Source: Kitasatospora cheerisanensis KCTC 2395 (GTDB taxonomy: Bacteria; Actinomycetota; Actinomycetes; Streptomycetales; Streptomycetaceae). Taken from it: 64,000 bases of DNA. A model generated the notes under the pieces. The model worked only from the letters and a program-made list of their open reading frames with translations, had not been told where the DNA came from and did no database searches. The stretch spans positions 3,140,852-3,204,851 of the forward strand of contig NZ_KK853997.1 of NCBI RefSeq assembly GCF_000696185.1, read 5' to 3'. Of this stretch, positions 18,026 to 28,248 are shown piece by piece. Position 1 is the first letter of the stretch. The number at the start of each line of letters is the position of its first letter. Both the position numbers and the translations under genes were made by a program.

Positions 18026-18934
18026 TCAGACCTTCAGGTACTTCCGGAGGGTGAAGAACGCCGCGATGCCGGCCATCGCCATGCCGACCACGACCATCAG
18101 CGGAATGACCGCCAACACCGAGGACAGGCCGATGAAGTGGATGAACAGCACCTTCTTGGCCAGCCAGCCCTGGACGAAGAAGTGTCCGCCCAGCAGCAGC
18201 AGCGAGGCCAGGCCCGCGCCGAGCAGCGCGGCGAACGCGGCCTCCGCGATGAACGGCATCTGCACGTAGAAGTTGGACGCGCCGACGAGCCTCATGATGC
18301 CGGTCTCGCGGCGGCGGCTGAACGCGGACACCCGGACGGTGTTGACGATCAGCAGCAGGGCCACGCAGAGCATCAGCGTCATGATCACGAAGGCGGCGGT
18401 CTGCAGGCCGCGCAGCAGGCCGAACAGGTTCTCCAGGATCTTCCGCTGGTCCTCGACCGACTTGACGCCGGGCTTGCCCGCGAACTGGCTCTGGATCACG
18501 TCGTACTTGGTCGGGTCGTTCAGCTTGACCCGCCAGGACGCCGGCATCGCGTCCGGACCGACCGCCGCGAGCAGCGGGTTGTCCGGGTTGGACTCCTTGA
18601 AGTGCTGGTACGCCTCGTTCGGGGTCTCGAAGGTGGCGCTCTGCACCAGCGGGGTCAGCTTGTCCAACTCGGACTTGACCTGCTGGATCTGGTCGTTGGT
18701 GGCCGCTCCGCTCGCGCACTGGGGCGAGTTGTGGTCCGCCTTCGCACAGAAGTAGATGCTGACCTCGACCTTGTCGTACCAGTAGTCCTTCATGGAGTTG
18801 ACCTGGTCGCGGACGAGCAGCGAGGCACCGGCGAGGGCGAGCGAGAGCGCGACACTGACCACGACGGCGATCGTCATGGTCAGGTTGCGGCGGAGACCGA
18901 CGCCGATCTCCGACAGAACGAACTGGGCGCGCAT
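18026..18934 (-). CDS. ftsX: Cell division membrane protein FtsX
   Basis: Permease-like partner of FtsE that relays ATP-driven changes to peptidoglycan hydrolases at the septum or wall. It has 302 residues and four membrane segments: one near 20-42, then an extracytoplasmic domain with a Cys pair (YFCAK...PQCASG), then three helices after ~180. The actinobacterial N-terminus MRAQFVLSEIGVGLRRN is conserved. It starts 11 nt after ftsE, so it is co-translated. Confidence 0.95.
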   Translation of the reverse strand: MRAQFVLSEIGVGLRRNLTMTIAVVVSVALSLALAGASLLVRDQVNSMKDYWYDKVEVSIYFCAKADHNSPQCASGAATNDQIQQVKSELDKLTPLVQSATFETPNEAYQHFKESNPDNPLLAAVGPDAMPASWRVKLNDPTKYDVIQSQFAGKPGVKSVEDQRKILENLFGLLRGLQTAAFVIMTLMLCVALLLIVNTVRVSAFSRRRETGIMRLVGASNFYVQMPFIAEAAFAALLGAGLASLLLLGGHFFVQGWLAKKVLFIHFIGLSSVLAVIPLMVVVGMAMAGIAAFFTLRKYLKV

Positions 18935-18945
18935 GCTTCTCTCTT

Positions 18946-19635
18946 CTAGCTCTGGTATCCGTAGACGCCGCGGGCCTGGTCGCGGACCAGCAGGCCCTTG
19001 TCGAGCTCGATGACGCGCTTGCGCATCTGGTCGACGATCGCCTGGTCGTGGGTGGCCATCAGCACGGTGGTGCCGGTCCGGTTGATCCGGTCCAGCAGCT
19101 TCATGATCCCGACCGAGTTCTGCGGGTCGAGGTTTCCGGTGGGCTCGTCGGCGATCAGCAGCATCGGCCGGTTCACGAACGCCCGGGCGATCGCCACGCG
19201 CTGCTGCTCACCGCCCGACAGCTCGCCGGGCATCCGGTCCTCCTTGCCGCCGAGGCCGACCAGGTCGAGCACCTCGGGCACCACCTTGTTGATGGCGCTC
19301 TTCGGCTTGCCGATGACCTCCAGGGCGAACGCGACGTTCTGCCCCACGGTCTTGTTCGGCAGCAGGCGGAAGTCCTGGAAGACGGTGCCCAGTTGGCGGC
19401 GCATGTGCGGCACCTTCCAGTTGGACAGCTTGCCCAGGTCCTTGCCGAGCACGTGGACCGCGCCGGTGGACGGGCGCTCCTCGCGCAGGCACAGGCGCAG
19501 GAACGTCGACTTGCCCGAACCGGACGAACCGACCAGGAAGACGAACTCGCCCTTCTCGATCTCCAGCGAGACGTTGTCCAGGGCCGGACGGTTCTGCTTG
19601 GGATAGGTCTTGGAGACGTTGTCGAATCTGATCAC
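18946..19635 (-). CDS. ftsE: Cell division ATP-binding protein FtsE
   Basis: Cytoplasmic ABC ATPase of the FtsEX complex. Walker [10 protein letters not shown] is at ~37-44, signature LSGGE at 139-143, and Walker B LLIADEP at ~159-165. Length 229 is typical. Start is GTG 19635. A TAGGAT -10-like box on the minus strand at 19654-19659 gives a short leader. Operon with ftsX and possibly the S41 protease and smpB. Confidence 0.96.
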   Translation of the reverse strand: MIRFDNVSKTYPKQNRPALDNVSLEIEKGEFVFLVGSSGSGKSTFLRLCLREERPSTGAVHVLGKDLGKLSNWKVPHMRRQLGTVFQDFRLLPNKTVGQNVAFALEVIGKPKSAINKVVPEVLDLVGLGGKEDRMPGELSGGEQQRVAIARAFVNRPMLLIADEPTGNLDPQNSVGIMKLLDRINRTGTTVLMATHDQAIVDQMRKRVIELDKGLLVRDQARGVYGYQS

Positions 19636-19653
19636 GGCTGCATCACGGGGGCC

Positions 19654-19659
19654 ATCCTA
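19654..19659 (-). promoter_or_regulatory. Probable -10 box of ftsE
   Basis: TAGGAT on the minus strand matches the HrdB -10 consensus and would start transcription ~12 nt before the GTG of ftsE. The -35 is weak (AAGGTC-like at 17 nt). Confidence 0.4.
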
Positions 19660-19896
19660 GGTGGATCGGAGCCAGTGACCTTACGCGATGCCCATGCGCA
19701 CCCGCAGTGACCGGCCGCCTACCGACCGCAGTTTGGTCAGGTGCGGTTCCGGTTCGGAGCGGAAATTGCGAGGTACGTCACAGATCGGTAACCCTTCCCC
19801 TCCGGGGGCCGAGGTGTCCCGAACCTGGCAGAGTGGTAGGGAGTCGGAACCGAAGCCGCCTCCGGCACGTTGGCTATGCAGCAAGGAGGAGATCGC

Positions 19897-20085
19897 ATGA
19901 CCTGCGACCAACTGGTGTGCGCCAACTGCAACGGCCGCGTCGTCGACGGCCGCTGCCCGGTGTGCCGCGCCAACCGCGCCCGGCTCCAGCAGGAGCAGCA
20001 CGGGCCGTTCGCCGCACTCAGCCCGGCGGTCCTGCTGGCCGTCCTGTGCGCCGCGGTCCTCCTGCTCGCGCTGCTGGCGCGCTGA
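19897..20085 (+). CDS. Small zinc-ribbon-like membrane protein
   Basis: A 62-residue protein. Two CxxC pairs, CANC and CPVC, within the first ~25 residues suggest one structural zinc. After a short Gln-rich stretch the last ~22 residues are a single hydrophobic helix (SPAVLLAVLCAAVLLLALLA). It starts at ATG 19897, preceded by an excellent AAGGAGGAG. It is divergent from ftsE and convergent with prfB, and is followed by a strong terminator. Function unknown. Confidence 0.8.
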   Translation: MTCDQLVCANCNGRVVDGRCPVCRANRARLQQEQHGPFAALSPAVLLAVLCAAVLLLALLAR

Positions 20086-20100
20086 CCCGAGACCCGACGA

Positions 20101-20133
20101 GAAGGGCCCCACCGCTCGGCGGTGGGGCCCTTC
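20101..20133. terminator. Bidirectional hairpin terminator
   Basis: Perfect 15-bp stem (20101-20115 with 20119-20133), 3-nt TCG loop, between the convergent small membrane-protein gene and prfB. Confidence 0.88.
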
Positions 20134-20157
20134 CTCATTGCTTTACCGGCGGACGGC

Positions 20158-21261
20158 TCAGCTCTCGCGCTGCTTGCGCCACCGGATGCCGGCTTCGATG
20201 AAGCCGTCGATGTCGCCGTCCAGGACCGACTGCGGGTTGCCGACCTCGTGCTCGGTGCGCAGGTCCTTGACCATCTGGTACGGGTGCAGGACGTAGGAGC
20301 GCATCTGGTTGCCCCAGGAGCTGCCGCTGTCCTTGAGCGCGTCCATCGCCGCGCGCTCCTCCTGGCGGCGCCGCTCCAGCAGCTTGGCCTGGAGGACGTT
20401 CATCGCCGAGGCCTTGTTCTGGATCTGCGAGCGCTCGTTCTGGCAGGAGACCACCACGCCGGTGGGGAGGTGGGTGATGCGGACCGCGGAGTCGGTGGTG
20501 TTGACGCCCTGGCCGCCGGGGCCGGACGCGCGGTAGACGTCGATGCGCAGGTCGTTCTCGTCGATGTCGACGTGGTCGGACTGCTCGACGACGGGGAGGA
20601 CCTCGACGCCGGCGAAGGAGGTCTGCCGGCGGCCCTGGTTGTCGAACGGGGAGATGCGGACCAGGCGGTGGGTGCCCTGCTCGACGGAGAGGGTGCCGTA
20701 CGCGTAGGGGGCCTTGACGGTGAAGGTCGCGGACTTGATGCCGGCTTCTTCGGCGTACGAGGTGTCGTAGACCTCGGTCGGGTAGCCGTGCCGCTCGGCC
20801 CAGCGCAGGTACATGCGCATCAGCTGCTCGGCGAAGTCGGCGGCGTCCACGCCGCCCGCCTCGGCACGGATGTTGACGAGGGCCTCGCGGGCGTCGTACT
20901 CGCCGGAGAGCAGGGTGCGCACCTCCAGCTCCTCGACGGCCTTCTTGACGGATTCGAGCTCGGCCTCGGCCTCGACGCGGGTGTCCGCGTCGTCCTCGGC
21001 CTCGGCGAGTTCGAACAGGACGCCCAGGTCTTCGACCCGGCCGCGCAGGTTCTCCACCTTGCGCAGCTCGCCCTGGAGGAAGGAGAGCCGGCTGGTGACC
21101 TTCTGCGCGTTCGCGACGTCGTCCCACAGGGTGGGGGCGGCTGCCTCCTCCTCCAGGGTCGCGATGTCGGCCCGGATCTTGTCCAGGTCGAGGACTGCCT
21201 CGATCGACGCCATGGTCGAGTCGAGGTTCTTGAGCTCTTCGGAAGGATCGACGGCTGCCAC
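20158..21261 (-). CDS. prfB: Peptide chain release factor 2 (RF2)
   Basis: Terminates translation at UGA/UAA. The 367-residue protein has the codon-reading tripeptide SPF (204-206) and the GGQ hydrolysis motif (249-251, within [10 protein letters not shown]). The reading frame is continuous, so there is no programmed +1 frameshift like that of E. coli prfB, as usual for actinobacteria. Start GTG 21261. It is downstream of the pkaB kinase in the same orientation (34-nt gap), so it may be read through from it. Confidence 0.96.
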   Translation of the reverse strand: MAAVDPSEELKNLDSTMASIEAVLDLDKIRADIATLEEEAAAPTLWDDVANAQKVTSRLSFLQGELRKVENLRGRVEDLGVLFELAEAEDDADTRVEAEAELESVKKAVEELEVRTLLSGEYDAREALVNIRAEAGGVDAADFAEQLMRMYLRWAERHGYPTEVYDTSYAEEAGIKSATFTVKAPYAYGTLSVEQGTHRLVRISPFDNQGRRQTSFAGVEVLPVVEQSDHVDIDENDLRIDVYRASGPGGQGVNTTDSAVRITHLPTGVVVSCQNERSQIQNKASAMNVLQAKLLERRRQEERAAMDALKDSGSSWGNQMRSYVLHPYQMVKDLRTEHEVGNPQSVLDGDIDGFIEAGIRWRKQRES

Positions 21262-21295
21262 GCCACAAGGGTAATGGTTCGGCGGGGGGGCTCGG

Positions 21296-22546
21296 CTACA
21301 ACCGGGGGTGCCAGGTGGTGTGCACGCCGATCGCGGTGGCCGCGGGCGGTTCGGCGGCGAACGCCGTCCAGGCGGCGGCGGCCCCGGCGAGCAGCAGGAT
21401 CACGGCGATCAGCACCGCCAGGGTGCGGCGGCGGCGGATCAGCTGGGCGCGGGTGCGGCGGTGGGTTCCGGCGGCGGGCTGGGTGCGCTGGGCCCGGGAC
21501 TCCTCCGCGTAGGAGGCGAGCTCTTGGGCGGAGGGGCGGCGCAGGCTGGTGTGGGTGTCTCGGGTGGAGTCGGGGGTGGGGCCGGGCACCAGCGGCACGG
21601 CGGGGCCGCGGCGGCGGCGGTGGGCGCCGCGGCCGGCGTCCACCTCGGCGTAGACGGCCTCGCCGGGGGTGGGCGCCTCCTCGGTGGCGGTGCGCTGCGC
21701 GGGCACCGCGAGCGGGCCGACGCCGGCCAGTTCGGGCAGCAGTTCGCGCAGCCGGGAGGCGAGTTCGGCGGCCCGCAGCCGGGAGGCGGGGGCCTTGGCC
21801 AGGCATTCGGAGATGATCCGCCACAGGCCGTCCGGCATGCCGTCGACCGGGGGGACGTTCTCGGTGACGTGCCGGCGCAGCACCGCGCCGGTGTGGCCGC
21901 CGCCGAACGGGGTGGCCCCGGTGAGCAGTTCGTACAGCACGGTGGCGAGGGCGTAGATGTCGACGGCGGCGCGCGGCTCCAGGCCCTCGATGATCTCGGG
22001 GGCGAGGTAGTCGGGGGTGCCGATGATCCGGGTGGCCCGGGTGCGGCGGGGGGCGTCGACCAGGCGGGCGATGCCGAAGTCGGTGAGCTTGGCGCGCGGG
22101 GCGCCGCCGGGCCCGGCCGGGGCGGCGAGGTCGAGCAGCACGTTCTCCGGCTTGACGTCGCGGTGGACGATGCCGGCGGCGTGCGCGGCGGCCAGGCCGT
22201 CGGCGACGTCGGCGATCACCGAGGCGGCGACCAGCGGGGCGAGCACGCCGTCGCGCTCCAGGCGGGTGCGCAGGTCGGTGCCCTGGACCAGGTCCATGAC
22301 CAGGGCGAGGTCGCTGCCGTCGACCACCATGTCGTGCACCCCGACCACGTGCGGGTGGTCGAGGCAGGTCAGCGCGGTGCGCTCCTGGACGAAGCGGCCG
22401 ACCAGGACCTGGTCGGCGGCCAGGTCCTCGCGCAGCAGCTTCACCGCCACCGGCCCGTCCGGGCCCTCGCCGAGCCACACCGTGCCGGCCGAGCCGCGGC
22501 CGATCACCTGGTGGACCGTGTACCGGCTGCCGATCTTGCGTGCCAA
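21296..22546 (-). CDS. pkaB: Eukaryotic-type Ser/Thr protein kinase with C-terminal membrane anchor (PkaB-like)
   Basis: A Hanks-type kinase of 416 residues. The glycine loop is GRGSAGTVW, the ATP lysine is K36, the catalytic loop is HRDVKPEN (D130), and the DFG motif is TDFGIARL. A Ser/Thr-rich activation segment with GTPDYLAPE follows. After ~265 comes a disordered Pro/Arg-rich linker, then one transmembrane helix (~373-395) and a ~20-residue outer tail. TTG start with GGAG upstream. In S. coelicolor the equivalent pair next to prfB is PkaB/PkaA (from memory). Substrates here are unknown. Confidence 0.88.
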   Translation of the reverse strand: MARKIGSRYTVHQVIGRGSAGTVWLGEGPDGPVAVKLLREDLAADQVLVGRFVQERTALTCLDHPHVVGVHDMVVDGSDLALVMDLVQGTDLRTRLERDGVLAPLVAASVIADVADGLAAAHAAGIVHRDVKPENVLLDLAAPAGPGGAPRAKLTDFGIARLVDAPRRTRATRIIGTPDYLAPEIIEGLEPRAAVDIYALATVLYELLTGATPFGGGHTGAVLRRHVTENVPPVDGMPDGLWRIISECLAKAPASRLRAAELASRLRELLPELAGVGPLAVPAQRTATEEAPTPGEAVYAEVDAGRGAHRRRRGPAVPLVPGPTPDSTRDTHTSLRRPSAQELASYAEESRAQRTQPAAGTHRRTRAQLIRRRRTLAVLIAVILLLAGAAAAWTAFAAEPPAATAIGVHTTWHPRL

Positions 22547-22604
22547 TGCTGCTCCGTGGGCTCGTGAGGTCGGTGCTCGACGAACAACCTACGCGGCCGA
22601 GGGG

Positions 22605-22634
22605 TCTGCGGGGGCCGTGGAGGGCCCCCGCAGA
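22605..22634 (-). terminator. Terminator of pkaA
   Basis: Perfect 12-bp stem (22605-22616 with 22623-22634), 6-nt loop, 43 nt past the pkaA stop and before the pkaB start. Confidence 0.75.
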
Positions 22635-22676
22635 GGTTCCGATCCGGTGGAATTTCGCGGGATTGTCGACAAAGCG

Positions 22677-24534
22677 TCAATTCGAGTTGCCGGTGTGGCT
22701 GCTGATCCAGGCCGACGCCGAGTCGAACCAGCCCACCACGTTGTCCCAGTAGTGCGGCAGCGGCGTGAACTTCCACAGCGCCAGGCAGCCGAGCGCCAGC
22801 ACCACCAGCACCAGCAGGCAGCCCTTCGCGCAGCCCAGGCCCGGGATCCACATCCGGTTGCGGCTGCGGCCGCGCGGCTCGCGCGCCCGCTCGCGGGCCG
22901 GCTCCGGCTCCCGGTACGGCGGCTCCTGGCGGCGCGGCGGGGCCGGCTCGGCCCGGCGCTGCGGCGCCCCGTGGCCCTGCGGCCGGCCGTCGTGGCCGGG
23001 CGGCGGGCCGGGCTGCTGCTGCGGGTGCGGCTGCTGCGCCTGGTACGGCGGCGGCGCGACCGGCGGGCGGCCGCCGCGGCCCTGCGGGTACTGGCCGCCG
23101 CCCTGCTGGCCGCCCTGCTGCGGGTGCCGGCCGGGCTGCGGCTGGTACGGGCCCTGCGGCTGGGCGTACCGGCCGCCGCCGGGCTGCTGCTGCGGGTGCG
23201 GCTGCTGCGCCTGGTACGGCGGCGGGGCGACCGGCGGGCGGCCGCCGGGCGGCGGGTACTGGCCGGCCTGGTACGGGCGGGGCGCGACCTGCGGGTCGGC
23301 CAGGTCCTCCGGCTCGAACCAGCCGATCCGGGTCTGCTCGTTGCGGTCCCGGGCGGCCTGCATCTGGGTCTGCCAGGGGTGCGGGCCGTCCGGCTGCGCG
23401 GGGGCTCCGCGGCGGGCATCGAGGGCATCACCCGGGTCCGGTCGGCGGGCGGCGCCGGCGGCTGGGGGCTCATCAGCTGGGTGCGGTCCTCGGCGCCCGG
23501 GACGGCCTGACGGTGCGTCATGACCTGGGTGGCGGCGGCCGGATCGTAGCCGGCGCCGCCGAGGGTGGCGTCGTGGCCGGCGGGCGCTGCGGGGCGAGCG
23601 CCGGGTCGGGCACCAGCAGCGAGCCGACCGACAGGGCGGCGTCCACGGCGGCCGGGGAGGAGTGCACGCCGACGCCGGCCGCGACCACCCGCAGCGCCTC
23701 GGCCAGCGAGACGGCGGTGGGCCGCTCGGCCGGGTCCTTGCGCAGGCAGCGCTCGACGACCGTCCACAGCGGCTCGGGCATGGTGCGGGGGCGCTGCGGC
23801 TCCTGCGCCAGGTGCGCCTGCAGGATCGCCATCGGGTTGTCGCCCTGGAACGGCGGGCGGCCGGTGACCAGTTCGTACAGCATGATGCCGGCACCGTAGA
23901 CGTCGACCGCGGCGGTCTGCGGGCGGCCGTCGGCGGACTCCGGGGCGACGTAGGCGGGGGTGCCGACGAACTCGTGGGTGCGGGTGATGCCCGGGGAGTC
24001 GGCGAGCCGGGCGATGCCGAAGTCGGTGAGCATCGGGTGCATCCGCTCGCCGCCGTCCACGGCCAGGGTGGCCAGCAGCACGTTGGCGGGCTTCAGGTCG
24101 CGGTGCACGACGCCGTCGGCGTGGCTGGCGGCCAGCGCGTCGGCGATCTGCGCCATCAGCAGCGAGCCGGCGATCGGCGACAGCGGGCCGGACTCGCGCA
24201 GGTAGCGGTACAGGTCGGGGCCGTCGATCAGGTCCATCACCAGGGCGAGCAGCTCGCCCTCGACGACCAGGTCGCGGGTGCGCACGATGTTGGGGTGGGT
24301 GAGGCGCAGCAGGACGGAGCGCTCGCGGAGGAAGCGCATCACCACGTCCGGGTCGGCGGCGAGCTCCTCGCGCAGGACCTTCACCGCGACCGCCTGGCCG
24401 GGCTGCAGGCCCGGCACGGCGGCGTCCTCGCGCACCCGGCCGCGCCAGACCGTGCCGGTCGCTCCGCGTCCGAGGCTCTCCTCGAGCAAGTACTTGCTGC
24501 CGACAGGCCGCACCTGTGCACTCCGTTCGGTCAC
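22677..24534 (-). CDS. pkaA: Ser/Thr protein kinase with Pro/Gln-rich repeat linker and C-terminal anchor (PkaA-like; two apparent frameshifts)
   Basis: Hanks-type kinase, ~619 residues once restored. The kinase domain (about 12-275) has GRGATGTVW, the catalytic HRDLKPAN and TDFGIARL. The linker contains two copies of a PPVAPPPYQAQQPHPQQQPG block encoded by a 68-bp DNA repeat. It ends with a basic stretch, one membrane helix (LLVLVVLALGCLALW) and a short outer tail with Trp and Asn. The frame breaks at ~23580-23586 and ~23401-23415, each one missing base; coding is clean on both sides. GTG 24534 is the chosen start. It is divergent from the FHA-ATPase gene, a plausible partner since FHA domains read phosphothreonine. 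Confidence 0.85.
23008..23246. repeat. 68-bp direct repeat inside pkaA linker
   Basis: Copies at 23008-23075 and 23179-23246 (171-bp period) differ at a single base (23055 versus 23226). They encode the same Pro/Gln/Tyr-rich linker block. The near-identity at synonymous positions suggests recent duplication or gene conversion. Confidence 0.9.
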
Positions 24535-24855
24535 CCGGCGCCCGCTGCCGGGGCCGCGTTCCGGCACTCCCCCGTTCCCGTGAACGGCGCCGGGGCCTTG
24601 GGGGAACCGCCCGCGCGCGGGGGCTCCCGGTTTTCGGCAACTCTAACGGTGCCCGCGCGGGTTTCCGAGGTGTTGCCCGGGCCGGGCGCGCACTGTCGGC
24701 CACCTGGGGTGTCGGTGCGTCCTTGACCTGACTCGGCGTCGGATTCACCATGTCGATGATCGCAAGATCGTCAAATCCGGTACCGTGCGCGGACTGTCCG
24801 TCCCGAGTGGCAGGATGGCAGGCACCACACGTGTGCAGAAGGGACCCCGGGCGTG
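24535..24855. promoter_or_regulatory. Divergent promoter region between pkaA and the FHA-ATPase gene
   Basis: 321 bases without a gene. On the plus strand TTGACC (24723-24728), a 17-nt spacer and CACCAT (24746-24751) form a reasonable housekeeping promoter ~95 nt upstream of the FHA-ATPase start. Weak GC inverted repeats lie near 24590-24650. The pkaA promoter should be in the left half, but I cannot place it. Confidence 0.45.
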
Positions 24856-27553
24856 ATGCAGATCCGGCTCACCGTCCTTCGACCGCGCAGCGGCCCGAGC
24901 AGCCCCGGGAGCTCTGCCGACGTCCTGGTCACAGCCCCGGCCGGCACCACCCTCGGCGCCGTCGCCACCGCCCTGGCCGGCGCGGTCGGCGTCCGCGGCC
25001 CGCGCTCCGCCACCCACGTCCACCTGTACGCCGGTGACGAGCGGCTGGACGAGCAGGCCCCGCTCGGCCGTCCCCCGCTGATCGACGGCGCCGTCCTCGC
25101 CCTCGGCGAACCCGACCCGGACACCGAGGACACCGCCGGCCGCCCCGCCGCCGAACTCCGCGTCGTCGGCGGCCCCGACGCCGGCGGCGTGCACCGCCTG
25201 CACGGCGAGCGGATCCGGATCGGCCGCTCCACCGAGGCCGACGTGCCGCTCGACGACCCCGACGTGTCCCGGCTCCACCTCGCCCTGCACCTGACCGCCG
25301 ACGGCCACGCCACCGTCCAGGACCTCGGCTCCACCAACGGCACCCTGCTGGACGAGCGCTACCTGCGCGAGGAGAGCGCGGAACTCGCCCCCGGCGCGCT
25401 GCTGCGGATCGGCGAATCCACCCTCCAACTCGCCCGCCCCGCCGACATAGCGGCCCGCACCACCACCCCCGACGGCGAGGGCCGGCTCCGGCTCGCCCCC
25501 CGCCCCACCGCCCGCACCGCCCCGGCCGCCCGGCCGGCCCGCTCCCGCCGCCGAACCCCCGCCGCCGCCACCGGCGGCGGCCGCGGCCGCTGGCTGCGCC
25601 GCACCCGCCCCGAGCCGCCCGCCGTCGACACCGACCGGCAGCACGCCACCGCCCGCCTGCGGCAGGCCGCCAACCAGCGCGAACGCTGGCCCGACCCGGC
25701 CACCCTGCTGCTCGCCGCCCTCGGCACCGGCCCCCGGCTCTGGGAGCGCGGCCCCGACCACCCCGACGCGCTCACCCTGCGCCTCGGCACCGCGGACCTC
25801 CCCGGCGGCCCCGGCACCGTCCCCGGCACCCTGCTGCCCGCCGTCCCCGCCACCGTCGACCTGCAGACCGCCGGCAGCCTCGGCCTGGCCGGCCCGCGCC
25901 ACCGCCTCACCGGCCTGGCCCGCGCCGCGCTCGCCCAACTCGCCGCCCTGCACCCGCCCAGCGGCCTCGCCCTGGTCGTCGTCGCCCCCGAGCAGCACGC
26001 CGAGGACTGGGCCTGGGCCCAGTGGCTGCCCCACCTGCGGCCCGCCCACGGCCAGGCCTGCCGGCTGCTGTACGGCCTCGGCCCCGAGCAGGCCGAGGCC
26101 CGGCTCACCGAACTCGCCTCCGCCACCGTCTCCGCGCCCGCCACCGTCGTCCTGGTCGACGGCGACCCCGGCACCGAGGCCGGCCGGCGCGCCCTCGGCC
26201 TGCTGCTCCGGCAGGGCCCCGCGGCCGGCGTGTTCGCCCTCTGCCTCGCCGAAGACGCCGACGAACTCCCCACCGGGCTCGGCGCGTTCGGCCTGATCAC
26301 CGGCGAAGTCGCCACCCGGCTCACCCTCGACCGGCCGGTCGGCGGCACCCGCGAACGCCTCGCCGACATCGCCCTCGACGCGGTCTCCCCCGCCTGGGCC
26401 GAACGCCTCGCCCGCACCCTCGCCCCGCTGAGCGAGGCCGCCGACGCCGAAGCCGCCCGCGGGCCGCTCCCCGACGCGCTGCGCCTGCTCGACCTGCTGC
26501 GCTCCGAGTCGCTCTCCCCCGCCCGGCTCGCCGAGAGCTGGAGCGCGCTGCCCGCCGGCGCGGGCGGCGCCGCCGCCCTGCTCGGCACCGCGCGCGGCGC
26601 GGCCGGCGAGGAGACCTGCGCCCTCGACCTCGCCGAGGACGGCGACCACCTGCTGATCGGCGGCGGCCCCGGCTCCGGCAAGTCCGAACTGCTGCGCAGC
26701 CTGGCCGCCTCGCTGGCCGTCTCCGAGAGCCCCGAACGGCTCGCCCTGCTGATGGTCGACGGCGACCGCGCCGGGGACGGCGGCCTGGCCGGCTGCACCG
26801 ACCTCCCGCACGTCACCGACCACGTCAACGCCGCCGAGGACCCGCGCGGCGCGCTACTCGCCGCCGAACGCCTGCTCGACGAACTCGCCCACCGCGAAGC
26901 CCTGTTCGACGGTCTCGGCTTCACCGAGTGGCACACCCGGCGGATCTTCGACAAGGCCCCCGCGCTGATCGGCGGCCCCGCCGAGAACGCCGGCCGGGTC
27001 CGCGTCGTCGAACCCCGCCGCGCCCCCGACGCCCCGGCCGCCGGCGCCGCCCCCGCCCGCCTGATCGTCGTCGTCGACGACTACGACGCGCTGCTCGGCC
27101 CCGCCTCCCCGGCGGCCGCCCGCTGGCCGCGCGCTGGCCGCCGCCGCCACCCGCGGCGGCCGCCTCGGCGTCCACGTCATCGCCACCACCGGCGATCCCG
27201 AGGCCACCGCCGGCACCGAACTCGACGAGGCCGCGCAGCTCCGGATCGCCCTGCGCACCGACCGGGCCGGCGACTCCGACCTGCTCATCGACCTGCCCGA
27301 CGCCGCCGCCCTCCCCGGCACCACCCCCGGCCGCGGCTACCTCCGCCGCCCCGACGGCGCGGTCACCGCCTTCCAGGGCGCCCGGGTCAGCGGCCGCATC
27401 CCCCGCACCGCGACGCTCCGGCCCACCGTCGTCGCCCAGCGCCTGGAGGACCACGGCGCCGCGCCGTCCGCCCGGCCCGTCCGCGAACTCGGCAACGGCC
27501 CCACCGACCTCGCCCTGCTCGCCTCCGCACTGCGCCGCGCCACCGAGAGCTGA
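24856..27553 (+). CDS. FHA domain plus single FtsK/SpoIIIE-like (EssC/EccC-type) ATPase domain protein (apparent frameshift)
   Basis: About 899 residues when restored. The N-terminus (1-75) is a small beta-grasp-like segment. An FHA domain (about 95-195) follows with GRSTEADVPLDDPDVSRLH and LGSTNGT, the phosphothreonine-binding motifs. After a basic linker comes a degenerate region with WAQWLPHLRP, recalling EssC/EccC. One FtsK-like ATPase has an intact Walker A, GGGPGSGKSELL (~603). Its Walker B is VVVDDYDAL (Asp where Glu is usual), and HVIATTGDPE replaces the usual ATQRP sensor. The frame is lost near 27108-27135 (two missing bases fit best) and recovered to the end ALRRATES. No WXG100 or other type VII genes are in the window. 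Start ATG 24856; GTG 24853 possible. Confidence 0.75.
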
Positions 27554-27578
27554 GCCCTTCCCGCCCGGGCGCCGCCGC

Positions 27579-28106
27579 TCAGCCGGCGGCGTCCGGGAGC
27601 TGCGGCGGGCACTGGCCGCCCGGGGTGGTCAGCAGCTCGAAGTGCCACATCTCGTTGGCGTACACCTGGCACAGCCCGTACCGCGCCCCCTTCCGGTTCA
27701 GCCAGTCGTCGGCGTTCGTCGGGCCGATGTCCACCGCCTTGCCCGAGACGTGCGCGGACTTCTCCGGTGTGTTCACGTACCGCCGCGCCGACTCCAGGCT
27801 GCCGTACCGGGCCACCGCCGCGTCCAGCAGCCGCTGCTGGTAACTCCGGCTCCGCCAGCCGGACGTGACGCGCAGTTCGACGCCCTGGGCCTGCGCGTCC
27901 GCGGCGGCGCTCCGCAGCGCGGCCAGCAGCGCCGGATCGAGGTTCCGCACCGCCGGCGAGTCCCCGTCCATCGGACTCACCGACACCCCCGCCGCCAGCT
28001 CCCCGTCCCCCGCCCGCGCCCGCGGCCCGTCCACGGCGAACGCCGCCACCGCCCCCAGCACCGCCACCGCCGCCACCCCGACAACCCCGCGCCGCACGAC
28101 CTTCAC
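27579..28106 (-). CDS. VanY-like D-alanyl-D-alanine carboxypeptidase, peptidase M15
   Basis: A 175-residue enzyme with an N-terminal membrane anchor or signal (VVRRGVVGVAAVAVLGAVAAFA). It has the zinc-peptidase core of M15 enzymes: SAHVSGKAVDIG (zinc His and Asp) and NEMWHFE (catalytic Glu region and second zinc His). It should trim the terminal D-Ala of peptidoglycan stems outside the membrane. I chose GTG 28106 because GGGAGGCGG lies just upstream; a longer form from ATG 28178 would add 24 residues before the anchor. It is divergent from the two-component pair next door, which suggests regulation by it. Confidence 0.85.
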   Translation of the reverse strand: MKVVRRGVVGVAAVAVLGAVAAFAVDGPRARAGDGELAAGVSVSPMDGDSPAVRNLDPALLAALRSAAADAQAQGVELRVTSGWRSRSYQQRLLDAAVARYGSLESARRYVNTPEKSAHVSGKAVDIGPTNADDWLNRKGARYGLCQVYANEMWHFELLTTPGGQCPPQLPDAAG

Positions 28107-28248
28107 CGTCTCCGCCTCCCGCTCCGCTCCCTGCCACGCCCCATTCCAGGCGCCCCCGTGTTGCGAGCCCGTCTGCATTTCCCGATACGTTTTCGAGATG
28201 CGGGATCGGGTCCAATGGAGGTTCCGGTGTCGAGGAGTGGAGCTGCGC

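Noticed and set aside
24856..27553. A type VII secretion locus
   Set aside because: Only one FtsK-like ATPase domain and no WXG100, EccB/D/E or mycosin genes within the window.
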